Positions 32,325-41,639 of a stretch of DNA of 64,000 nucleotides are shown one piece after another. Position 1 is the first letter of the stretch, and every line of letters starts with the position of its first letter. The notes beneath the pieces are model-generated. The model was not told where the DNA came from. It made no database searches and was given only the letters and a program-made list of their open reading frames with translations. The position numbers and the translations under genes are program-made. Source of the stretch: Diploptera punctata (taxonomy: Eukaryota > Arthropoda > Insecta > Blattodea > Blaberidae); assembly GCA_030220185.1 (NCBI GenBank), contig JASPKZ010008347.1, forward strand, positions 682,001 to 746,000, read 5' to 3'.

Positions 32325-32460
32325 TGAAGAGAAAAATTATACGCTCAGACCGGGGCTTGAACCCGGGACCTTTGGTTTTCTAGACCAAGTGCTCTACTGA
32401 CCGAGCTACTAGAGCAAGTTCCGATCTAAAGGCAAATTTTGCTGTATATATGTTGCAATT
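32325..32460 (-). mobile_element. SINE family C (copy C2), short
   Basis: The minus-strand tRNA head has a perfect 5-bp anticodon-type stem (ttggt/accaa) around ctagaaa and B box gggttcaagcccc. The body is truncated after about 50 bp. Not a functional tRNA: the acceptor stem does not close. Confidence 0.7.
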
Positions 32461-32945
32461 TTATAATGTAATGCATTAAAATCATGCATTTATAATGTAA
32501 TGTATAGAATGAGGATTTTTATGAAATTTCATGTCTTAAATTATTAGTCAGAGAGCACTGTGGCAAAGTATCTTTATATTTTATGATATGTAGAATCAAA
32601 TAAGACCTACATTTTTTTTTTTCATATTTCATAATATTTTCGCAAAATGTCCATATTTTAGTAAAATTTTAATATTCCTTCATATTTTTCACTTCCAATT
32701 TTTTTAAATAAAATTTGTAAAAATTGGTTAAAACCGTTTTTGAAGTTATTGTAGTTTTGAAATTATTTGACAATGTAATATGGTAGGCAGGTGAAAATTT
32801 CTCAGTATCCTATCCAGAACAAGATAAATAGTTTTGATAAAAGAAAATAATTCAATAAGGAGACATGGAGTGAACAAGTGGAGGCTTTTGTCCGAAACTA
32901 CAGAACAAGAACAGGGATTCCCTAATCTGTGACAAGAATATGAAT
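32461..32945. other. Intron without a recognised feature
   Basis: AT-rich; nothing identified. Confidence 0.5.
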
Positions 32946-32957
32946 AAGTAGAACAAT

Positions 32958-34078
32958 ATTTGAAGAGAAAAATTTTCGCCTAGACCGAGACTCGAACCCG
33001 GGACCCTTGGTTTTCCGGGCCAAGTGCTCTACCAACTGAGCTACCAAGGCGAGTTACGATCTAGACGCAAATTTTTCTCTTATATACATTGTAATTCCCT
33101 CGCGTCAAATGCTTGAAACCGTAGCTTCTATCTTTGCAAATGGCGGCTTCTTAGTTAAGAAGACATTTATTGGGAATTTAACACTACTTTATAAAGCCAG
33201 TAGGGCTTCTATTGACGATTTTATTATTGATTTAACACTTCTCACTGAAGGATAAATTATATTTGAAGAGAAAAATGTTCCGTAGCCGAGCGGTTAAGGC
33301 AGGAAGCCTTGGCGCAGAGCTACGGGACTTGCGCTGGTTCGAGTCTCCATGGGGGAAGAAATTTTATCATGGTATTTCGGCCAGTATGGGACCGGTGCCC
33401 ACCCAGCATCGTGAGGCAATTGGGTAGCTACAATAAGTAGCGGCTCCAGGTTGAGGAACCAGCTATAACGGCTGGGGGACTCGACATGCTAACCACATGT
33501 CACCCCTACACTGGCTGTTGATCATCTACCTCTGTGATTGACACATGTGGATGTGAAGGGCCAGCAGCCGGCTGGTAAAAGGGCAACCGCTGAAAAGTGG
33601 AAAGACCCTCAATCGGAATCGGAAAAATTTTCGCCTAGACCGAGACTCGAACCCGCGACCCTTGGCTTTCCGGCCCAAGTGCTCTACAAACTGAGCTACC
33701 GAGGCGAGTTACGATTTGTCTCTTCAAATATAATTTATCTTTCAGTGAGAAGTGTTAAATCAATAATAAAATCGTCAATAGAAGCCCTACTGGCTTTATA
33801 AAGCAGTGCTAATTCCCAATAAATGACTTCTTAACTAAGAAGCCGCCATTTGCAATGACAGAAGCTACGGTTTCTAGCATTTGGCGCGAGGGAATTACAA
33901 TGTATATAAGAGAAAATTTTGCGTCTAGATCATAACTCTCCTCGGTAGCTCAGTTGGTAGAGCACTTGGCCCGGAAAACCAAGGGTCCCGGGTTCGAGTC
34001 TCGGTCTAGGCGAAATTTTTTCTCTTCAAATATGATTTATCCTTCAGTGAGAAGTGTTAAATCAATAATAAAATCGTC
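32958..34078. mobile_element. Composite of three SINE family C units, one inverted
   Basis: Unit 1 is on the minus strand, with its tRNA-like head near 32975-33050. Unit 2 is also minus, with its head near 33630-33715 and split by another SINE. Unit 3 is on the plus strand, with its head near 33945-34015. The inversion point is near 33717. The whole block has a single 12-bp target duplication, aagtagaacaat, at 32946-32957 and 34079-34090. It therefore seems to have entered as one multimer. The units share gccgccatttgcaa, ggcgcgagggaattacaatg and tcagtgagaagtgttaaat. Confidence 0.8.
33274..33628 (+). mobile_element. tRNA-Leu/Ser-like SINE, family D (copy D1), nested
   Basis: The head gtagccgagcggttaaggc (A box of Leu/Ser-type tRNAs) is followed by B box ggttcgagtct, then about 270 bp of body. 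It is inserted in the unit-2 SINE with an apparent 7-bp duplication, gaaaaat, on each side. Body relatives lie at 18700-18935 and 38206-38305. Confidence 0.8.
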
Positions 34079-34090
34079 AAGTAGAACAAT

Positions 34091-34881
34091 GTTAGAATAA
34101 TGCCCACCTACACTTTCTATCAGGTAGCAACCACTTCCATTTTGCTATCTAAGAACAGTCCTTAATTTGTGAATGGATTACAGTATTTAAATGTAGGAAA
34201 TACTGCTTCTGCTAAACTTGAAGCTGTGCTGAGAAATAAGATCTTACTCCACAGTTTATGAAATTAGTAAAGTTCTTGTAGGTAAGGCCAATATTATTAT
34301 CACTCACATCAAGCTATCAAATATAGTGCGGTACATTTTTGCTCCCATAACATCATATGGTGTGGAGCGTACTTTCTGAACGTATAAAACAATTCTGATG
34401 GACGGGCATTAAATATATATATATATATATATAATGTAGACAAAGCTCTTAACTGTGCATTACGAAGAATTGATATATTGGTTTGTTCAAAGCACAAGTA
34501 GACCAAGAGTAGATACTCTCCTGAGCCAATTTAATGAAAAAAACGAATATTAAAATAATTCTAACTACATTTCACCAAGTTCATACATGTAGTTTATAGG
34601 ATTAAAAATAATTGTATTTGCAAAAAGAGTTTTGAAATACTCCCTAGAATTATTTGTGGATTCATTCATTTTAACATGTTGTTTTTCCAAATATGACATA
34701 CTGGACTTGGTCTATTTGTGTTCTTATTCATCTAATTTAATATTATTCTGACATTTACATATATTGGAGTTCAATATCTTTATGTAAGGTGCATAGCAGT
34801 CAACCAAACTGTATCCACTCCAAATTTTGTTACTGGTATATTAATTTCGTAATTGCATATCATTGGATAAATGAATTCATC

Positions 34882-34932
<51 letters not shown>

Positions 34933-34953
34933 ATATCCCAGTATTAATTTATT
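34091..34953. other. Intron with (TA)n tracts, no gene
   Basis: Contains a ta microsatellite of about 20 units at 34888-34929 and a shorter one at 34413-34434. No other feature recognised. Confidence 0.6.
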
Positions 34954-34954
34954 A

Positions 34955-35248
34955 AAGTAAAGTGTCAAACTTCAGACTTGGAAGGCCCTTGGGGTAAATG
35001 GGTGTACAGACTTCCACATTTCTAGACAATCGCCAAGGGATGTCCATTGGGTTCTCAGTCCTGTGTGACAGCACCATTGTCCCAGAACATGCATCTGGTA
35101 CACATTTAATTAAGAGCTGAGTAGACACGGCTATGATGCCGCCAGAAGGTTTGGTCCAGCTAAAAACCCTGACCCTATTGAAATTCAAACCCACGACCTT
35201 TCGGCTTGTTAGTGTGATTCCTCAAACAACTACGCTACAACGTGAGCC
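34955..35248 (-). mobile_element. SINE family A (copy A5), diverged
   Basis: Same layout as the other family A copies, but clearly more diverged in head and body, so older. No clean target duplication (only attaaa-like on both sides). Confidence 0.8.
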
Positions 35249-35429
35249 ATTAAAATTGCTTAAAAGCACGAACATATTTCATATTGGGTTAGGGTTAATG
35301 AAAAATTAATTAAAATGGAAATACAGTGAAATTCTTGATTTCTTGTGCTACAAAAAGATCTTCTTGTCTCATTTGTTGTGTGTTGGTATGTAAATCCAAA
35401 AACTATACAGGGCTTGTGTGTATATATAT

Positions 35430-36790
35430 ATATTCATTCATAGTGTTCTGCTCAAGAGCAGGTCTTTCTCTGCAAACTCAGCATTCTCCACTCTTTCCTT
35501 AACTCAGCTTTCCTTTTTGTATCTGCATACAAACCATTTATTTTAATATTGTCTATCATCTGATGTCTTTTCCTGCCTCTAACTTTCTTTCCGTTGACCA
35601 TTCCTTCTAGGGCATCCTTCAGCAGGCAGTTTCTTCTTAGCCAGTGGCAAATCCAATTTCTTTTCCTCTTCTTTATGAGTTCCAGCATTGTTCTTCTTTC
35701 ACGCACTCTGTCTAGCACATCTTTATTTCTTACTTTTGTCTGTCCATTTTATACGTTCCATTCTTCTCCATATCCAGATCTCAAAAGCTTCCAGTCACTT
35801 TTCCTAATTCCGTCGTAATGTCCAAGTCTCTGTACCATACATTGCTACACTCCACACAAAGCACTTCACTAGCCTCTTCCGTAATTCTTTTGCCAAAGGT
35901 CCACAGAAAATGCTTCTCTTCTTGTTGAAAGTTTCTTTTGCCATTGCTATCCTCTGCATTACTTCTTGACCACAGTTCATGTTACTACTGATAGTACAAC
36001 CCAAGTATTTGAAGCTCTCCACTTGTTCAATGGCCTCATCTTTAAACCTCATTATCTTCCTTGGTTTTTTCCTATAATCATGGCCTTTGTGTTATTTATA
36101 TTTATCTTCATCCCATAATCCTCGCACTTATCATTTAGCTCCATGAGCATGTTCCTCAGTGTCATTGCATCTTCTGCTAGCAAAGCCATATCATCAGCAA
36201 ATCTTACGCACTTTATTCTTCTTCCTCCAATGTTTATGCCTCCCGTATTGCTGAAGCAGTTCTTCATTAGGTCTTCCAGGTAGATGTTGAAAAGTTAGAG
36301 GTGATAGAGGACATCCCTGCCTTACCCCCCCTTCCAATTTCTCTTCCCTGTGACATTTTTTCTCCTATCTTCACTTTTATTCTTTGTTTCATATAATGAC
36401 TACTTATGAGCCTCCTCTCCTTCCAGTTCACGCCAATTTTCTTCAAGATCTTCAGGAGTTTATTCCAATTAACTCTGTCAAAGGCCTTTTTCCGGTCAAC
36501 AAATACTGCATAAACGTATTTATCTTTTTCTCTATATCTTTCTCCTATTGTATGTATCAATCATATTGCATCTCTTGTACCCTTTCCCTTCCCGAAGCCA
36601 AACTGTTCTTCTTCCAATTCGCTTTCCATCGTAGAATGTAAAGGTCGATTCAGTATTTGCAGGAGAATCTTTGCAGAGTGTGATATCAAGCTGATAGTCC
36701 TGAACTCCTTACATTTCTTTGCATTGTTTTTCTTCGGTATTGATATTAACAAATGTGCCAGTCAATTCTTCGGGTCATTCACTATTATAA
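35430..36790 (-). pseudogene. 5'-truncated LINE reverse transcriptase (RTE-like)
   Basis: Minus-strand blocks, N to C: LISIPKKNNAKKCKEFRTIS, EEEQFGFGKGKGTRDAI, YAVFVDRKKAFDRVNW (first Asp), CVRFADDMALLAEDAMTL (FADD, near 36176-36200), MKININNTKAMIIGK, VESFKYLGCTISSN, MYGTETWTLRR, RKRNWICHWLRRNCLLK and GRKRHQMIDNIK. Frames break near 36560, 36290, 36052, 35804 and 35718. There is no endonuclease. Lineage assignment is by motif memory only. Confidence 0.85.
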
Positions 36791-37499
36791 CAATAGGCCA
36801 TACTTAAAAGGGAAATAATAATAAAAAACTATTAATTATTAATCACATTTAAAGAAAACTATAAACCATTAATCGTAATCATACCTAAAGATAGGGAAGA
36901 AATAAACGCATCTAAATATACTAATTAGTCATACTTAAAATCCATACAAGGGCTTTTAGGAAGTAAAAAACGAGTATAATTTTGTAATAAAATCATCCTA
37001 GATTCATATTATTGTACGGGCTGTCGAAACCACACCAAGTGTGTCAACGTGATTTTGGAAAACTATGGAGACACACTTACGAAAGCTTATATAACCCAGT
37101 AAACAATTATACCTCTTGACTATCACAATTATATAAGTAAGCAAACATCTTATACAATTTGGCCATGACAGGACCAGAATTATTTCCAAAGGTTAGGTAA
37201 ATTAGAAAGTTTTGAAGGCTCAATGAAATTAAGATTTCCACCAATTTGGAAATAGAAAAGCTGGAAAAATCGAATATATACCCGCGATTTAGCAAAAAGG
37301 CAGTCTGAAGGCAGGGGACCGAAGTATTCACTACAGCTCCTTTAGCACCATGAATACTCCCCTCTTCATGTGTGAGTATAAATTTCAATTCTCATCACTA
37401 TGGTGGATAAATATTTTCTTAACTTCAAAACTATAAAATTAAAAAAAAACACCAAAATAGTATATTGATTTAGTTAGATGAAATGAGTAATAAATGAGT
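36791..37499. other. Intron without a recognised feature
   Basis: Unassigned. A GC-richer patch at about 37230-37370 has a tRNA-like look (ggcaggggaccgaagtattc) but no clear A and B boxes. Confidence 0.4.
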
Positions 37500-37790
37500 A
37501 ATAAAAACATCGAAAAAAGACGTACTGGCATTTGTAGTGTAATGTATAATTCCCATATATATGTCTTTTTAATAAAGAAGCCGCCATTTGCAAAGATAGA
37601 AGCAAAGGTTTCATAGCATTTGTGCGCGGGAATTACAACGTATATAGAGGAAAATTTACGTTTAGATCGGAACTTGCTCCGGTAGGTCAGTCGGTACAGC
37701 ACTTGGAATAGAAAACTAAAGATCCCGGGTTCAAACCCCGGTCTGATCGTATAATTTTTCTCTTCAAATATGATTTGTCCATCATTAAGA
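37500..37790 (+). mobile_element. SINE family C (copy C3)
   Basis: The body (gccgccatttgcaaagatag, gcgcgggaattacaacgta) leads into the tRNA-like head (ctccggtaggtcagtcggta, B box gggttcaaaccc) and then the tctcttcaaatatgat end. Degraded anticodon arm. Confidence 0.7.
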
Positions 37791-38205
37791 CATTCTTTGT
37801 CAGCCTTTGTGGTCTACATAGAGAAACTAAGCTGCTGCATGCGCTTTTCTCACTAGCCTGGGCATAGGTCGGGAGATCCTCTCTGTAGATGTGATTCCAG
37901 TTATCAGCTAGTAGGTCAAAAGAAAAGTTCAAATTAAATTTAAATCTTAAAATTCTAGTCCCATTGCACCATTAAGTTTAGTTAGGATCGCCAGTCTATT
38001 TCTTTAAGCCTTTGCTGTCTACCTATATTGATTTATTTACAATGTGTAAAATATTTAATGGATTGATGAAATAAAGCTGGCAAACTACTATTGGTTGGAC
38101 ATTTCATTCATCGTGTATTTACTTTAATGCTCTAGATATTCTTAGTCAATTTCATCAATATCAGAGATTTATAGATTATATTTTAACAATTACTTCATGA
38201 TACAG
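37791..38205. other. Intron without a recognised feature
   Basis: Nothing identified. Confidence 0.45.
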
Positions 38206-38305
38206 CAGGCTTGCTTCACATCCAAACAACTGTTTAAAGATGGCATGTGGTCAACATATAGGATTCTCAGCTGCTGTAATTGGTTTCCTCAACCTTGAGC
38301 TCTAC
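38206..38305 (-). mobile_element. SINE family D fragment
   Basis: About 90 bp matching the body of 33274-33628 on the minus strand (caaggttgaggaaaccaatt and neighbouring sequence). Head missing. Confidence 0.45.
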
Positions 38306-38612
38306 TTACTTACTTACTCACTGGTACTATGGAACCCGTAGGTTCATGGCCGCGAGGACATAAACTCTCCATACATCCCTATCCTGAGTTAATGCTTTCC
38401 AATCATTCCCTGTTGATCTACTTCCCTCAAATCATAGTTAATATTGTTCTCCCACCTCATTCTTGGTCTGCCAACTGGGCGTTTTCCCTCTGGCTTTCCT
38501 ACAAGAAGCTTCCATGCACGTCTTTCATTCCCCATACGCGCAACATGTCCTGCCCATCGCAGTCTACGAGACTTAACTGTTCTTATTATATCTGGCTTCC
38601 TATAAAGACCAT

Positions 38613-38669
<57 letters not shown>

Positions 38670-39130
38670 GCTTTATTTTACCTGGCAGAGTTAAGGCCTT
38701 AAGGCCTTGTCTACCACTCAACCAGGTTTAAAAAAAAATACAAAAGAAAAGTCTTAAATCTAAATTACAATATATATATATAAACGATTACAAGTTATGA
38801 ATACAATACAATTAATATTTATAATGTATTTTGATTTACTCTAAATTTAACGAATTAAATATATAATATGTACAAGGTATATAAAAAACGAGGAAAAGAT
38901 TAATGACATAGCATAAAATTAAATAAATAGAGAACAATTAATTATTAGACAACAGGTAACTGTATAAGCGTGACTTAAAGGTGCCAAGTGTGCGGCAACC
39001 CCTGATATCTTGAGGAAGGAGATTCCAGGAGCGGGCGGAGGCTACTGTTCATTGTTATGTAAGTCTTCTCCATTCACCTGTCTGTTCACCTCTCTTTGGT
39101 CCAAAAATTTTCCTAAGAACTTTATTCTCA
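38306..39130 (-). mobile_element. LINE RT C-terminus, split by another LINE end
   Basis: The part at 39130-39046 (KFLGKFLDQREVNRQVNGED, in place of the usual VLRKIFGPKRDE) and the part at 38613-38306 (LYRKPDIIRTVKSRRLRW, then AGHVARMGNERRAWKLL and GRPRMRWENNIN) are consecutive in intact relatives. Between them lies the LINE 3' end at 38614-39045. The same family is at 21090-22395 and 27714-27900. Confidence 0.7.
38614..39045 (-). mobile_element. LINE 3' end with (AAT)n tail, nested
   Basis: The minus strand reads ARSWNLLPQDIRGCRTLGT and then FKSRLYSYLLSNN with a stop. This is the last codons of a LINE ORF2 (WNxLPxxIR ... TFKxxLYxYL). About 300 bp of 3' UTR follow (ggttgagtggtagacaaggc), then an att microsatellite tail of about 18 units at 38614-38668. 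It interrupts the older LINE tail. Confidence 0.75.
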
Positions 39131-39392
39131 AAAACTCGAAATTCTTCAGAATGATGTCATACAAAAGCCAAAATTCCATGAGAAAATTTGTTTCCCCTTG
39201 GAGACGCAAAGCAGCATGCATCCTGTAGTTCTGTGCCAGATCATAGACAACTTGGCCATGATGAAAAATAACAAGTGAACAATATGAAATAAATTTGTCT
39301 GACAAATTAAAAGCCTAAACACACTATCTGTAATCTATCATAAAAAGATGATGTGGTACAACACCTGTAACAATAATTACTTCAATTCACAG

Positions 39393-39492
39393 GGCGGAAT
39401 GTATGTCCTGCAATTGCTAGACTGGTATTCAGCTTCAATATCTGTTATACTTGTTTGCATTGTAGAAGCCATTATTGTTGGATGGATTTATG
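39393..39492 (+). CDS. SLC6 transporter, exon with TM10
   Basis: 100-bp exon between acceptor aattcacag and donor gtaagt. It encodes GGMYVLQLLDWYSASISV, then ILVCIVEAIIVGWIYG. GGMYVxxLxDxYSAS and E...VxWIYG are strong SLC6 TM10 hallmarks. It starts in phase 0 and ends one base into the Gly of YG. Confidence 0.94.
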
Positions 39493-39639
39493 GTAAGTAC
39501 TTTTTATGTATTTTAATTTGATTTTTATGCACTTTAGTTGGCTCAACATACTGTACAAATGCAAAATATTTTTTTTTAGAATCAAGGAGCTTTTATTAAA
39601 GACTGTAACTCTGACAGAGATGTAGATTTCAAAGATTAT

Positions 39640-40650
39640 TAAATTTGAAGAGAAATATATGCCTAAATCAGGATTTGAACCCAATATTCAGATGTATATT
39701 TTTCTCTTGAAATTAAATTCGACATTCAGTGAGAAGTGATAAATTTAATATTGAACACTGAATCTAAGATGTTTTTATAATTAATTTAACACTTCTCACT
39801 GAAGAATAAATTATATTTGAAGAGAAAAATTTTCGCCCAGACCGAGACTCAAACCTCGGACCTTTGGCTTTCCGGGCCAATGCTCTACCTACTGAGCTAC
39901 CTAGGCGAGTTGCGATCTAGACGCAAATTTTTCTCTTATATTCGTTGTAATTCCCTTGCGCCAAATGCTATGAAACCTTTGCTTCTATCTTTGCAAATGG
40001 CGGCTTCTTTATTAAAAGGGCATTTATTGGTAATTTAAACACTACTTTATAAAGTCAGTAGGGCTTCTATTGATATTTTTATTATTAATTTAACACTTCT
40101 CGCTGAAGGATAAATTATATTTGAAGAGAAAAATTTTCGCCCAGACCGAGACTGGCTTTATAAAGTAGTTTTTAAATTCCCAATAAATGTCTTCTTAATA
40201 AAGAAGCCGCCATATGCAAAGATAGAAGCAAAGGTTTCATAGCATTTGGTGCAAGTGAATTACAACGCATATAAGAGAAAAAATTGCGTCTAGAACGCAA
40301 TTCGCCTCGGTAGCTCAGTTGGTAGAGCATTGGCTCGGAAAGCCAAAGGTCCCGGGTTCGAGTCTCGGTCTGGGCGAAAATGTTTCTCTTCACATATAAA
40401 TACTGAATCTAAGCTTTACTGGCTATAAATGTAGTGTTGATTTCCATTTAAAAGTCCTCTTGTTTAAGAAGCTGTTAGATGGCGTTAGAGGAACAAAGTT
40501 CACTGCTATCTGGTACACGAGAATCATATTAGTATAGAAAAAATCTATCAGTAAAAAGAAAGCCTAATAGCTTAAATCATTAGAGCACTGGTGTACAGAA
40601 CCGGAGATACTAAGTTCAAATCTCAATTTAGGCATATGTTTTACTTTTTT
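39640..40650. mobile_element. Older tRNA-like SINE (family F) pieces hosting a SINE C dimer
   Basis: The outer parts (39650-39768 minus head; 40402-40650 with plus head cttaaatcattagagcactg and B box aagttcaaatctc) share cagtgagaagtgataaattt with family C but are diverged. The younger dimer at 39769-40401 sits between them. Confidence 0.55.
39769..40401. mobile_element. Inverted dimer of SINE family C
   Basis: A minus-strand unit (head 39835-39905) and a plus-strand unit (head 40308-40375) meet at about 40152, where the minus head breaks off after gaccgagac. One 12-bp target duplication, actgaatctaag, at 39757-39768 and 40402-40413 brackets both. Same arrangement and same duplication length as at 32958-34078. 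Confidence 0.75.
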
Positions 40651-41193
40651 AATTTGATTTGTTATTAAGTGAGAAGTGATAAATTTAATATTAAACATTG
40701 AATCGAAGACTATGTTACATATAAAACTTGCATTTCTGAAATTATTACAAACTAGCTATTAACAGTGACTTAATCCACAAGGGATTTCAAATGAGGAAAA
40801 AAAAACAACAAATGTCAGTGTTAACTGATTGAAAGTTGTCATGATTAATACTTATTGGAATAGTGAGGATGTAATATTATTCATCAAAATGACAACTTTC
40901 TGACTGGTCGAAAAACATAATTTTTTTTTACTTTCCATATTGATTAGAATGGGAAATTAAAATAAGTAAAACAGTGCATGTTTGTTTTTATGAAATTTAG
41001 TCAACCTTATAAGGAAAAAATCATTGGTAGTGCATTTCCATTATTTGAAAAGAAAAGTGATTTGTTTAATAATTCTAACACAGTTTTGTACACTGTATTT
41101 ATTTTGTTGCCCTGATTTGATAAAACATAAATTTTTTGAGGGCTGAACACATATGAGTAGGTCTATTCCAGATATAGTTGCCCATGTGAGAAA
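40651..41193. other. Intron without a recognised feature
   Basis: AT-rich; nothing identified. Confidence 0.5.
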
Positions 41194-41639
41194 TATGTAT
41201 TCCTGTTTTGAACTTTTATAGGAAAAAATACTATGAGATTTAATTTAAGATTAAATTAAAATGCTTCCTACCTCACCTCATATCCAGTCTTCTAACTAGA
41301 CCGTTTTTGAAGCCCGACCAGCTTCATCTTCAGTAATTTCTTGTCGACTGAGATGTTATGTCAATCTGAAGAACTGCTTCTTCCTTCCTCTGTTGGTGAA
41401 CCAATAAACCTCGGATCAACTCAGAATACACGGGAAATTCTAAGTTCATAAGTTTTTCTCTCTTGTTTTTTTTAATGTGGATTTTTTCCCAAACCATTAG
41501 TTATTTTTGTTTTTCTATTTGTTAAATTAGACTGGCATTTGTATCGATTAGATGTTTTTCAGACTAAGAATGAGCAGCTACTGCTGACTTTTCCACTTAA
41601 CCATTTTTTACATTTCTAAGATGTATTTTCACCCTTGTT

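Noticed and set aside
33945..34015. Possible functional tRNA gene
   Set aside because: The T arm and anticodon-like arm fold, but the acceptor stem has mismatches and the sequence is part of a dispersed SINE unit.
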